This document shows, piece by piece, positions 8,770-17,565 of a DNA stretch of 64,000 nucleotides (the stretch's first letter is position 1; the number at the start of each line of letters is the position of its first letter). The stretch lies in NCBI GenBank assembly GCA_963815785.1, contig CAWFHZ010000007.1:372001-436000 (forward strand), read 5' to 3'. Source of the DNA: DATFVA01 sp963815785 (GTDB lineage: Bacteria > Bacteroidota > Ignavibacteria > Ignavibacteriales > Ignavibacteriaceae). Under the pieces are notes generated by a model. It was not told the origin of the DNA. It saw nothing but the letters and a program-made list of their open reading frames with translations, and ran no database searches. The position numbers and the translations under genes are program-made.

Positions 8770-10299
8770 ATGAAAAATGGAATTCTGTTTTTAATAATAC
8801 TTTCTGTTTGGTCCCTCAATGTTTTTGCTCAATGGACCATTGTTCCGTCTTCACCAACCGGTTATCTTCAGGATATAATGGAGGCGGACGGAACTCTTTA
8901 TATCGGAAGCAGCGGTGGTGGTGTTTACAAGTCAACTGATAAGGGGAACAGCTGGCAGCAGATCAGTAATGGGTTGAATAGTTCTCAGGCACTGGATGTT
9001 CACCAGGTTATTAAAACTACTAATGGGGATTTGTTTGCTGCAACAACTGATGGGATTTATAAATCAACTGACGGCGGAGATAACTGGGTTAAAAAAAGTA
9101 ACGGGATAACTATTGGTCCGGGTGCATTGTATGAATTTGATGAATCAATATTTGAATATAATGGTAATTTATTTACAGGTGCATGGAACGGAATATATAT
9201 TTCATCCGATCATGCAGAAACCTGGCAGCTTACAAATGTAACCGGTGAAGGTATCCAGGCAAAAAACTTTGTGGAACACAACGGAATATTATTCGCTGCA
9301 CGCGAATCTATAAACAGTCCGATTGGTTACAAATCTCTGGATGGGGGCGTAAGCTGGATTAATCTTACAGGCCCCTCATTTTTTAATATAATTACATTTT
9401 TCTCGGAACCTTCAAAATTATGGGCAGGAACTATAGACGGAGTTTGGTTATCAACTGATAACGGAACAACCTGGGAAGTAAGGAACAACGGCTTAAGTGC
9501 GGATCCATACAGCTCAAGTATAATAAGAGTTAACGGAAATTTAATTACTGCACTAAAATTTGGAGGATCAGGTATTTATCTGACTATGAATGATGGATTA
9601 AACTGGAACATTTTTAGCGATGGTTTACCTTTTTTAACCGGCATTTATAAACTTCTTGAATATGATAACAGAATTTTTGCCGTAACAAGTAACGGACTCT
9701 GGCAAAGAAATATTGCTCAGGTTCCGGTGGAATTTACTTCATTTACCGCAGCAGTTTCATATAACCAGATTTTGCTTAAGTGGGAAACTGCTACGGAAAC
9801 AAATAACAAGGGTTTTGAAGTGGAAAGACAATTCACCAGCATACAGCCTTCAGTAGGCAATGAATGGGAAGAGGTTGGATTTGTTAATGGATTTGGAACA
9901 ACTACAGAGAAACACAATTATCAATTTAAAGATGAAAACCTGGATGTAGGATGTTATAACTACAGGCTGAAGCAAACAGATTTCGATGGAAGTTTTGAAT
10001 ATTCAAATATTGTAAGTGTTAATCTTGAAACAATGAGGCAATTTGAGTTACGCCAGAATTATCCTAATCCTTTTAATCCAACTACACAAATAAGCTACAC
10101 TCTTCCTGAAGATGGATTTGTTAGTCTGAAAATATACAATACACTTGGGCAGCAGGTTGCAGAATTAGTTAATGAATTTAATAAAGAAGGAGTTCACTCC
10201 GTTTCTTTTAATGCCGAAAAATTTTCAAGCGGCATTTATTTTTATAAGATTGAATCAGAGAACAATTCTTTAGTTAAAAAGATGCTGCTGCTGAAATAA
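8770..10299 (+). CDS. BNR/sortilin-type beta-propeller protein with T9SS sorting domain
   Basis: The 509-residue secreted protein has a signal peptide ending near residue 20 (LNVFAQW). A propeller follows, built of BNR-type repeats of the form S-T-D-x-G-x-x-W (YKSTDKGNSWQQ, YKSTDGGDNWVK, LSTDNGTTWEV and others) over about residues 25-315. Next comes a linker domain (about 318-420, VPVEFTSFTAAVSYNQILLK onward) often seen before sorting domains, then a T9SS type A sorting domain (about 424-509, RQNYPNPFNPTTQISYTLP). No catalytic residues are recognisable, so a binding or adhesive role at the cell surface is as likely as enzymatic activity. It follows the cupredoxin gene at 36 bp. Confidence 0.85.
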   Translation: MKNGILFLIILSVWSLNVFAQWTIVPSSPTGYLQDIMEADGTLYIGSSGGGVYKSTDKGNSWQQISNGLNSSQALDVHQVIKTTNGDLFAATTDGIYKSTDGGDNWVKKSNGITIGPGALYEFDESIFEYNGNLFTGAWNGIYISSDHAETWQLTNVTGEGIQAKNFVEHNGILFAARESINSPIGYKSLDGGVSWINLTGPSFFNIITFFSEPSKLWAGTIDGVWLSTDNGTTWEVRNNGLSADPYSSSIIRVNGNLITALKFGGSGIYLTMNDGLNWNIFSDGLPFLTGIYKLLEYDNRIFAVTSNGLWQRNIAQVPVEFTSFTAAVSYNQILLKWETATETNNKGFEVERQFTSIQPSVGNEWEEVGFVNGFGTTTEKHNYQFKDENLDVGCYNYRLKQTDFDGSFEYSNIVSVNLETMRQFELRQNYPNPFNPTTQISYTLPEDGFVSLKIYNTLGQQVAELVNEFNKEGVHSVSFNAEKFSSGIYFYKIESENNSLVKKMLLLK

Positions 10300-10427
10300 T
10301 TTAAAAGGTTCATCTATATATAAACATCATAAAATATTTAACTCATTCCACAGGTATCAGTTTTATTATTTCTAAGATTTTCCTAATTTATAACAAGTTT
10401 AAAAACTGAATTAAATCTTATCGCCAC

Positions 10428-10630
10428 TTATTCTTTTTCTGTCAAATTAATTTGAGGTGGTAGTAAGGACGATAACTTTAAGTCAGCGGGAACAACTTCT
10501 ATCTCCCCTATATCATCTTCATAATTGAATCCCGCACTAAGTATATTATGTGGAATGCATCGGTATGGAATGACTAGTTATTTCAAAACGATAGTCGGTG
10601 TATCCACGGGTACAGTTAATTGTGCCTAAA
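10428..10630 (-). pseudogene. Short coding remnant in the 361-bp gap before the dehydrogenase gene
   Basis: The gap 10300-10660 has no intact gene. On the minus strand two adjoining frames look coding: GTINCTRGYTDYRFEITSH, then after one base is dropped, PYRCIPHNILSAGFNYEDD... ending KLSSLLPPQINLTEKE at a TAA (10428-10430). The amino-acid composition is protein-like, but no start codon is visible and I do not recognise the family. It is either the 3' end of a decayed gene or chance. The rest of the gap (10300-10427) is plain AT-rich sequence. Confidence 0.35.
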
Positions 10631-10660
10631 GTTAATTTAAAAAACCAGGAGAAATATTGA

Positions 10661-11644
10661 ATGAAAGTAATTATCTATGAAGAATATGGACCCCCTGAAG
10701 TACTTAAAATTGAGGAGATGGAAAAGCCGGCTCCAAAAGACAATGAGGTATTGATAAAAGTTCATGCAACAACAGTAACAGCAACTGATTGCACATTTAG
10801 AAAAGGCGAACCATTTTTTTCGAGATTATTTACAGGAATTAAAAAACCAAAAAATAAAACTCTTGGCAGCGAGTTTGCAGGAGAGATTGAAGCCGTCGGC
10901 AAAGATGTAAAATTATTTAAATTGGGTGACAAAGTACTTGGTACAACTCCCGGTTATGGTTCTTATTCGGAGTACATATGTTTGCCTGTTGAAAAATCAA
11001 CAATTGCTAAAATGCCTTCCAATAAAAGTTATGAAGAGGCAATTGCCTGCTGCGATGGTTTTTTAACCTCACTTCCATTCCTTCGCGATAAAGGGAAAAT
11101 TCAGGAAGGGACTAAAGTTCTTATTGTCGGCGCTTCAGGCGGTGTTGGTTCGGCTGCGGTTCAAATTGCAAAACACTTTGGGGCAAAAGTTACTGGTGTT
11201 TGCAGTACTTCAAGTAAAGATTTAGTGAAGTCAATTGGTGCCGACAAAGTAATTGATTATAAAAAAGAAGATTTTACAAGATCCGGTGATACTTATGATA
11301 TTATTTTTGATTTAGTTGGAAAGACAACTTTTTCGAAGTGCAAAAATTCACTAAATAAAAATGGAAAATTTCTTCAGGCTGCAATTACACTCAAAATATT
11401 TCCTTCCGTTTTATTGACTTCAATCTTCAGCAATAAAAAAGCATTGATAATGGCAACAGGTTTAAGACCGCCTAAAGAAAGAACTAAAGATTTGAACTTC
11501 ATAGGTGAACTTCTTGAACAAGGGAAAATAAAATCCATCATTGATCGAAAATATCCGTTTGAACAAATTACCGAAGCACACAGGTATGTGGATGCAGGAC
11601 ATAAGAAGGGAAATGTGGTCGTAACCATGACTCATCACAATTAA
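10661..11644 (+). CDS. NAD(P)-dependent MDR alcohol dehydrogenase / quinone oxidoreductase-like
   Basis: The 327-residue protein belongs to the medium-chain dehydrogenase/reductase superfamily. The GroES-like N-terminal half begins MKVIIYEEYGPPEVLKIEE. A Rossmann fold follows with VLIVGASGGVGSAAVQIAKHF (about residues 149-169) and GADKVIDYKKEDF downstream. The catalytic zinc ligands of true alcohol dehydrogenases are not evident, so it is closer to the zinc-free quinone oxidoreductase group. The substrate is unknown. An SD site (AGGAG) lies 11 nt before the ATG. The gene is 24 bp upstream of the DUF4386 gene, and both carry the same 15-nt leader AAAAACCAGGAGAAA. Confidence 0.88.
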   Translation: MKVIIYEEYGPPEVLKIEEMEKPAPKDNEVLIKVHATTVTATDCTFRKGEPFFSRLFTGIKKPKNKTLGSEFAGEIEAVGKDVKLFKLGDKVLGTTPGYGSYSEYICLPVEKSTIAKMPSNKSYEEAIACCDGFLTSLPFLRDKGKIQEGTKVLIVGASGGVGSAAVQIAKHFGAKVTGVCSTSSKDLVKSIGADKVIDYKKEDFTRSGDTYDIIFDLVGKTTFSKCKNSLNKNGKFLQAAITLKIFPSVLLTSIFSNKKALIMATGLRPPKERTKDLNFIGELLEQGKIKSIIDRKYPFEQITEAHRYVDAGHKKGNVVVTMTHHN

Positions 11645-11668
11645 ATTTCAAAAACCAGGAGAAAATTA

Positions 11669-12388
11669 ATGACGAATAATTTTAAAGAGATATCACAAAA
11701 CAAGGCTGCTAAAATTGCAGGCATAGGTTACTTAATTATTTTTATTCTTGGCATCATCACTAATTTTTTTGTATTTAATAGTATGCTTGTACAGGGAGAC
11801 GCACAGGCAACTGTAAACAATATACTGTCAAATGAAATATTGTTCCGCAGCGGAATAGTAAGCTGGCTGGTTGTCCTGATAATTGACATTATTATTGCCT
11901 GGGCGCTTTTTGTTCTGCTTAAACCTGTAAATAAAAGTATTTCTTTACTCGCTGCGTGGTTCAGGTTGGTATACGTCGCAATTTTTGGTATTACCCAGCT
12001 TAATTTATTATTTGTTATCATAGTTTTAAGTGGTGCTGACTTTCTTAATGTTTTTACCACTAATCAACTAAACGCACTTGCATTGTTATTTCTCAATGGT
12101 CATAATTATGGCTTTCTGATTGCGCTTGTATTTTTCGGTATACATCTTTACTTCATCAGTTACTTGATTTTTAAATCTCAATTTGTACCCAAATATCTTG
12201 GTGTTTTACTACTGCTGGCAGCATCTGGTTATTTGATAGACAGCTTTGCAAATTTTCTTATACCGGACTACGCAGATTACAAAATGATATTCATGATAAT
12301 TGTAGCAGTACCCGGTATTGTGGGTGAATTGGCGTTTACACTCTGGCTTTTGTTCCGCGGGACAAAAGTTGAACCCGGTACAGCCTGA
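11669..12388 (+). CDS. DUF4386 family integral membrane protein
   Basis: This 239-residue protein has about six or seven hydrophobic segments. It begins with the DUF4386 N-terminal pattern (NKAAKIAGIGYLIIFILGI), and a loop of NNILSNEILFRSGIVSW type precedes the second membrane helix. The central LLAAWFRLVYVAIFGITQL and the late SYLIFKSQFVPKYLGVLLLL segments are also typical. The family has no established function. It follows the dehydrogenase at 24 bp with a strong SD (AGGAG), so the two are probably co-transcribed. It is convergent with the lipoprotein gene, with a terminator hairpin between. Confidence 0.85.
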   Translation: MTNNFKEISQNKAAKIAGIGYLIIFILGIITNFFVFNSMLVQGDAQATVNNILSNEILFRSGIVSWLVVLIIDIIIAWALFVLLKPVNKSISLLAAWFRLVYVAIFGITQLNLLFVIIVLSGADFLNVFTTNQLNALALLFLNGHNYGFLIALVFFGIHLYFISYLIFKSQFVPKYLGVLLLLAASGYLIDSFANFLIPDYADYKMIFMIIVAVPGIVGELAFTLWLLFRGTKVEPGTA

Positions 12389-12515
12389 TTCTTAGTTTAC
12401 TTTATTATTGTTAATATTCAATGGAGATAGAATTGAAATAGAAGTTGTTTTATAGAATTAGTTATTTTTTTAAGACGATAGGGTTTAAAATTATTTTTTC
12501 AAACTGAAAATAAAA

Positions 12516-12544
12516 AAAGCCCCGAAGGAACTCTCCGGGGCTTT
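12516..12544 (-). terminator. Intrinsic terminator of the minus-strand lipoprotein gene
   Basis: A 9-bp perfect stem (AAAGCCCCG / CGGGGCTTT) has an 11-nt loop. Read on the minus strand it is followed by a T-run (TTTTTTT), 17 bp past the stop of the lipoprotein gene. On the plus strand the tail is weaker but may still serve the DUF4386 gene. Confidence 0.85.
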
Positions 12545-12560
12545 CAGTTAAGTTATAAGT

Positions 12561-14399
12561 TTATTCCAGATGCAATATTTTTCTCAGCTTAATCGGGATA
12601 CTACTCACGTGTTTTATCATAATTGGTTTCTGAGCAATCAGCCGTACTACTGAGAATTGCCCGTTTGAAATAGTAACATTTGGAGTTGTCCCACCCAGAA
12701 AATTGAGAAGTGTTCCGCCGAATGTTCCTTCAATCAATCCACCTATTCCACCGTAAGTTGTTACGTTCACTGAAGATGATGCTCCGGGATATCCTTCAAA
12801 AGCAACATAATACTGGCTGTTGTGATAGAAATACAGCGTTACATTCGATTGGTTTCCCGTTCCTACACCGTTAAACGTAAGATAGAATACAATTGTATCC
12901 GGGGCAAAATATTGTGCCATCCAGATAAATGTTAAACTATCTGCAGGGTCAAAATATCCATATATCTGTGTAGTATCAGATGTAAAAGTAAATGTTTTAT
13001 TTGTAAAGCCGCTGCCATCTACAGTAAATTTATTATCACCCGTTTGAACCTGCGAACATACTTCAATTGTACCCAGGTCAAGTGTTTGTCCGCGAACTGT
13101 AGGTGTAGTAATATTCATAGTTTCATAGCTGCCATCGAAAGTGTATACAGACAGGATCGCATTTTTTCCTACATCTGTTGCAAGATTAAATTTACCCTGG
13201 GCATCAGTGTACTGTGCATTGTAACCGCCATCCCAGCTGATTACTACCTGGCCGAATTTAACATTAGTACCGCATTTTACTAATCCGGTTACATAAACCG
13301 GGCAATCTACATTCAGCGTTCCTACATCATGTACTGTACCTTCGGTTAAAGCCGGCACAGAAACCACCTGGCTTGTAAGTCCGAAGTTTCTGCCGCCAAG
13401 AACCTGAACATCAAATGCTGTATTTGCAGGTACACGTCTCGAAAATTTTCCATCAGATCCGGTTATCACGCTTACCTGTCCGATTTGCACACTTATACCC
13501 GGAACAGGAAGATTATTGCAGTCAACAACTAATCCTGAAACACTGGCAGTTCCCTCAGGCGTATCACAATTCCAATCGGAAAAATGGGTAACTGTACCTA
13601 CATACTTATCCCCCTGTTTTGTTGCAGTTCCTTCTTCCTTCCATAATCCGGTTGTATTGTCATAATGCCATAACGGGATAGTTGATGGTGCTGTAGATGC
13701 CAATGATGTTGGAATATCAACCGTTATTTCAGATTCACTGCCGCTTTTAATATTTAAATCTGCTCCTGCATCACTTTTCATTTCTACTTTTATAATTCCA
13801 TAAGAGTACAAAGTTGCCTGTGAATTATCTGACCGCTCAGCCTGCATATCCCCGCCGGGGACAAGGCTGGAAAAATTTTCCGAGGTCGGATCAAGATAAC
13901 CGACACTCAAATTTACGTTTCCATTATAAACGGAACCATCTGCGTTTGCTACGCTATTTGCATTGAGTTGTACCTTGCTGCCATTTTGAAGTGTTGCTTC
14001 ACCACCGGTAGAAGAACTGATTGTTTGCGTTGCTCCGGCTGTAGTTAAATAAATTCTGATGGTGCTTGTTCCGTTAGCAATAGGGGCATCGGCATAAGAA
14101 CCCTTGAAGTAACCTGATTTTACAACGTTCACAACGAACCTGTCTTTAGGCACTTTTATTCCTGAAAAGATAAATCCACCGCTGCTATTAGTTGTTGTGG
14201 TTTGTCCGGCGGATGTAACCTCAGCTCCTGTAACAGGAGCATTTGATTCATTTAATACTGTTCCGGAAATAGTAGTAGTTACAGTTTCACCGCCTGTTGG
14301 TGTAGGAATTGGATTAGTGCTATTGTCCTTACAGCCATAATAAATAACTGCAGATGAGATTAAAAAAAGTGTGAAGACCATAAGAATAGTTTTTTTCAT
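12561..14399 (-). CDS. Large lipoprotein with carboxypeptidase-regulatory-like domains
   Basis: The 612-residue protein has a lipoprotein signal peptide with the acylated Cys at about residue 23 (SSAVIYYGCKDNSTNP), then a proline/threonine linker. Three CarboxypepD_reg-like beta-sandwich domains follow: about 44-115 (TISGTVLNESNAPVTGAEV), about 283-365 (SVSGLVVDCNNLPVPGISV) and about 367-455 (VTGLVKCGTNVKFGQVVIS). Between the first two lies a region ending in THFSDWNCD, a motif common in bacterial surface proteins with such domains. The last 150 residues are beta-rich and unassigned. It is probably a surface or periplasmic scaffold. No catalytic residues are seen. It is monocistronic with its own terminator at 12516-12544. 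Confidence 0.8.
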   Translation of the reverse strand: MKKTILMVFTLFLISSAVIYYGCKDNSTNPIPTPTGGETVTTTISGTVLNESNAPVTGAEVTSAGQTTTTNSSGGFIFSGIKVPKDRFVVNVVKSGYFKGSYADAPIANGTSTIRIYLTTAGATQTISSSTGGEATLQNGSKVQLNANSVANADGSVYNGNVNLSVGYLDPTSENFSSLVPGGDMQAERSDNSQATLYSYGIIKVEMKSDAGADLNIKSGSESEITVDIPTSLASTAPSTIPLWHYDNTTGLWKEEGTATKQGDKYVGTVTHFSDWNCDTPEGTASVSGLVVDCNNLPVPGISVQIGQVSVITGSDGKFSRRVPANTAFDVQVLGGRNFGLTSQVVSVPALTEGTVHDVGTLNVDCPVYVTGLVKCGTNVKFGQVVISWDGGYNAQYTDAQGKFNLATDVGKNAILSVYTFDGSYETMNITTPTVRGQTLDLGTIEVCSQVQTGDNKFTVDGSGFTNKTFTFTSDTTQIYGYFDPADSLTFIWMAQYFAPDTIVFYLTFNGVGTGNQSNVTLYFYHNSQYYVAFEGYPGASSSVNVTTYGGIGGLIEGTFGGTLLNFLGGTTPNVTISNGQFSVVRLIAQKPIMIKHVSSIPIKLRKILHLE

Positions 14400-14653
14400 T
14401 TATTCTTTCCTTGTATAGTTAAATTTTAATTCAATCCAATATTAATTAGAAATAAGACATCAAGCAATAGTTTTGGAATGTTAATTTTTGGTAAAAATAC
14501 AACTTAATCACAATTCTTTTAAGTCTTTTTTTAAGTTGTTTTTTGAGGTTTTTACAGGATGACCAGGTTGTACATATTCAATTCTGGAATCGGCAGTAAA
14601 ACCATTTTACACTGAATAGTGAAGGATTATCAGAACTTATTGAGTGAGGATCT

Positions 14654-15442
14654 CTAATTCAAGCTTACTGAATTCAGTTTTTCCATATCTTCATCTTCGA
14701 TACTAAAATCAAATATTGCAGCATTCTCTTTTATCCTTTCTTTGTGTGAAGATTTTGGAATTGGAATTACGTTATGCTGAAGTGCCCATCTTAAAAAAAT
14801 CTGTGCCGGAGTTTTAGAATATTTTTGAGATACTTCCTGCACAACTTTGTTTTTAAATTTATAGGCTCTTGAAAGGGGAGTGTAGCCCTCAACTTTTATT
14901 CCTTTTCCGTCACAGAAGGAAAGCAGATCTTTCTGGAAATTAAACGGGTTGAATTCAACTTGATTTACAGCTGGTTTAGTTTCCGAATTAGCAAATATTT
15001 CTTCAAGATGTCTGGGTGTATAATTACTCACTCCGATGGCTTTAACTGCCCCATGTTTATAAATTTCAACCATTGCATTCCAGGTTTCAACTCTGGCTCC
15101 TCCCAGAGGCCAGTGAATGAGAAACAAGTCAATATAACCAATATTCAGCTTTTTCATACTCTCATCAAATGATTTTTTTGTTTTATCAAATCCGTGCTGA
15201 TCATTGTCAAGTTTCGTTGTTACAAAAATTTCTTCCCTGAGTATGCCACATTCCCTGATTACCTTACCAACATAAATTTCATTGCCGTACATCTGGGCTG
15301 TGTCGATTAGTCTGTATCCGTTTTGCAATGCTGAGCTAACTGCTTCCTGAACAGCTTTTTCACCATTTATATTATAAGTCCCGAAACCGAACACCGGCAT
15401 TTCTATTCCATTACTAAGTTTTATCCTGCTGTTGATGTTCAT
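14654..15442 (-). CDS. Aldo/keto reductase (second paralogue)
   Basis: The 262-residue aldo/keto reductase has the catalytic tetrad in RLIDTAQMYGNEIYVG (Asp, Tyr; about residues 45-60), TTKLDND (Lys; about 76) and DLFLIHWPLGG (His; about 106). Its cofactor motif IPKSSHKERIKEN matches the paralogue at 7161 almost residue for residue. Substrate unknown. Unlike the paralogue it ends shortly after the SIEDEDMEKLNSVSLN helix, so the usual C-terminal tail is about 10 residues shorter. It begins 17 bp after the stop of the upstream methyltransferase gene, so the two are probably one transcript. Confidence 0.93.
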   Translation of the reverse strand: MNINSRIKLSNGIEMPVFGFGTYNINGEKAVQEAVSSALQNGYRLIDTAQMYGNEIYVGKVIRECGILREEIFVTTKLDNDQHGFDKTKKSFDESMKKLNIGYIDLFLIHWPLGGARVETWNAMVEIYKHGAVKAIGVSNYTPRHLEEIFANSETKPAVNQVEFNPFNFQKDLLSFCDGKGIKVEGYTPLSRAYKFKNKVVQEVSQKYSKTPAQIFLRWALQHNVIPIPKSSHKERIKENAAIFDFSIEDEDMEKLNSVSLN

Positions 15443-15459
15443 GTTATCGTGATACTAAT

Positions 15460-16083
15460 TTAATATCCCTCGAGCACAACAATCTGAGATGTGAATGGAG
15501 TATTTTTTATTTCTTTAACAACTTTAAGGTTTGATTTTTCTGCAATTCCTACAATTCCTCCTCCGGCAAGATATGATTTAAAATTTCTGTAATGTTCTGT
15601 TCCGGCTGCGAACTCAACTATTTCATTCAAAATACTCCAAAACCCGCCTGGTCTTGGAAAGAGATAATCACCAACTATAATTTTATTCGCTACCTTTGCA
15701 ATATCTTTTAGAAGTTCTTCTCTTTCCTCCAGGTTTACTTCATGGATTACATAGGTAATTACAGCATAATCAAAATGCTCATCGTTATCGCAAATAATAT
15801 CTTTAATATTTTTATGTTGAAATGAAATCGTGTTATTTGGATTTTTGGAAAGTTTCATGTTTGCCCTGTCTATATTTCTTTCTGATAGATCAATCCCTCT
15901 GACCAATTTGCTTTTGTTGCAAACTGAAAAAGAGAACCGCCCTGTTCCGCAGCCAACATCGAGGATCTTAGAATCTTGTTCAATTAGGTTTATTATTTGA
16001 GCGAATAATCTGTCCTGATTAGGTGCAATCAGTTTATCATAAAACCATCCGTCGTACCAGTGATCTTTGTTATCTTTTATCAT
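15460..16083 (-). CDS. Class I SAM-dependent methyltransferase
   Basis: The 207-residue Rossmann-fold methyltransferase carries the SAM-binding motif I ILDVGCGTGRFSF (about residues 39-51), an acidic motif II region (LVRGIDLSERNIDRA, about 60-74) and the post-motif EHFDYAVITYVIHEVN (about 101-116). The acceptor cannot be read. Full length for the family of small free-standing methyltransferases. It lies upstream of and close to the aldo/keto reductase gene (17-bp gap), and 76 bp after the TauE gene on the same strand. Confidence 0.85.
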   Translation of the reverse strand: MIKDNKDHWYDGWFYDKLIAPNQDRLFAQIINLIEQDSKILDVGCGTGRFSFSVCNKSKLVRGIDLSERNIDRANMKLSKNPNNTISFQHKNIKDIICDNDEHFDYAVITYVIHEVNLEEREELLKDIAKVANKIIVGDYLFPRPGGFWSILNEIVEFAAGTEHYRNFKSYLAGGGIVGIAEKSNLKVVKEIKNTPFTSQIVVLEGY

Positions 16084-16159
16084 TTTGAATTTTATAAATA
16101 ATAAATATCAATTCAACAAGTCAGTAACATTTAAAGAATGAAATCCTTTCTTATTATTG

Positions 16160-16909
16160 TCAGAATATGTTTAGAAGCTTTAAAGCCATAATAAAAATAG
16201 CTATAACTAAAACCACTTTAATAAGTTTCTCGCCTTTTTTAACAGAAAGTTTTGCCGCCCACCATCCGCCAAATGCTGTGCCTGCCCCAAGGACGATTCC
16301 CCAAAACCAGTTTACATTTCCAGTGAAGGCAAAAATAAGAAGCGCAGGAAGTGTAAAAACCAGGACTATAAAAACCTTGTGCATATTAACATAAACAAGA
16401 TTGAGTTTCATCAGGTGCTGAAGAGCTGCCATAATCATAAAACCAACACCAACTTGCAAAAATCCACCGTAAAACCCGATGCAAAACATTGAAATATAAA
16501 CAGACCATGATATTTTCTGATTACCTTCTCCGTCTTTTGTATTTTTTGCTTTTGGTAAAAACATAGAAATTATTATTCCGATCATGACTACGCCGAGTAT
16601 CTTCTGAAATAAATCATCATTCAGCTTCACCGCAAGAAATGCTCCGGCAATTGCTCCCGGCAAAGTAAGAAGTGAGAGTTTTAAGCTCAATTTAAACTGG
16701 CTGAACTTTGATTGTTTGAAAGAATAAATGGCGGCTAAATTCTGCATCAAAATACCTACCCTGTTTGTCCCATTTGCAAGAGCAGAATCAAGACCAAGGA
16801 AAATAAGCATTGGTAAAGTAAGAGAAGAGCCACCGCCTGCCCCAACATTAATGAATCCTGAGATGAATGCGATTACAAACAAAATTATAATTGAGGTGAT
16901 ATCAGACAC
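16160..16909 (-). CDS. TauE/SafE family sulfite exporter-like membrane protein
   Basis: The 249-residue protein has about eight membrane segments in the two-fold repeated layout of TauE/SafE. It opens with IILFVIAFISGFINVGAGGGSSLTLP type sequence (first repeat, about residues 8-33) and has the matching FCIGFYGGFLQVGVGFMIMA of the second repeat near residue 140. Family members export sulfite, sulfoacetate or other organosulfur anions; the substrate here is unknown. It is the first gene of a minus-strand run (exporter, methyltransferase, aldo/keto reductase), though the 76-bp gap leaves room for a separate promoter. Confidence 0.9.
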   Translation of the reverse strand: MSDITSIIILFVIAFISGFINVGAGGGSSLTLPMLIFLGLDSALANGTNRVGILMQNLAAIYSFKQSKFSQFKLSLKLSLLTLPGAIAGAFLAVKLNDDLFQKILGVVMIGIIISMFLPKAKNTKDGEGNQKISWSVYISMFCIGFYGGFLQVGVGFMIMAALQHLMKLNLVYVNMHKVFIVLVFTLPALLIFAFTGNVNWFWGIVLGAGTAFGGWWAAKLSVKKGEKLIKVVLVIAIFIMALKLLNIF

Positions 16910-17030
16910 GATTAAATCCTGTTTTTTTGAAATGAAATATACAACACCAACATCGTATCTTAAAAAAATTAATTTTCCAAATGTAAACAGATATATTCCG
17001 GAAAATTTTATTTAACAAAAAGGTGCATAA

Positions 17031-17565
17031 ATGAAATCAATGAATTTAATTTTCTTAGTTGCAACGGTAGCATCTATTAAGCTTTGTGTCTTATGGACAG
17101 GAGGAATATGCCCCCTGGGCAAATCTAAGACAGGATATGTCGGATGGAGAGGCAATCAGTTATGAAAATATGAAGTTAAATACTCCTGATAAGAATATGG
17201 TTGAGTTACCTGCTTATCCGGGTGCCAAAATAGTTGCTACTTCACAGGAAACTGCAAGTGTAGATGAAAACCAAAAACCTAAGTTTGCAACTATAACACT
17301 GATAAGTGACAAACCTGCAGAAAAAATTATCGGTTTTTATCAAGATTTAATAACTGAATATCCCGGTTGGCATTGGGATAATAATATAAAAATATTTTAT
17401 AAAGATAATCTACAGAACGCATTAAGCGGACGGGCGCCATATATACAGGTTACCCGGATACAATCGGATGAACCGGATTTAAAGTATGTTACATCAAATG
17501 TACTTGCAAATGCAAGTTCTAAAATAGTAGTATGCTATAACCCTGCGGGAATTGCCGCCAGTTAA
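17031..17565 (+). CDS. Exported protein of unknown function, frameshifted in its signal peptide
   Basis: As read, the main open frame begins at GTG 17086 (159 residues, SYGQEEYAPW...). A good start (ATG 17031, SD-like AGGTG before it) opens a signal peptide MKSMNLIFLVATVASI in another frame. Dropping one A at 17079-17080 joins them (...VASISFVSYGQEEYAPW), giving about 177 residues. The mature part contains ELPAYPGAKIVATSQE and a helix IIGFYQDLITEYPGWHWDN, as in small periplasmic proteins that contain a recurring 'pressure-point' beta-alpha domain. I do not recognise the family. It overlaps the convergent RNase Z-like gene by 4 nt. Confidence 0.6.
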
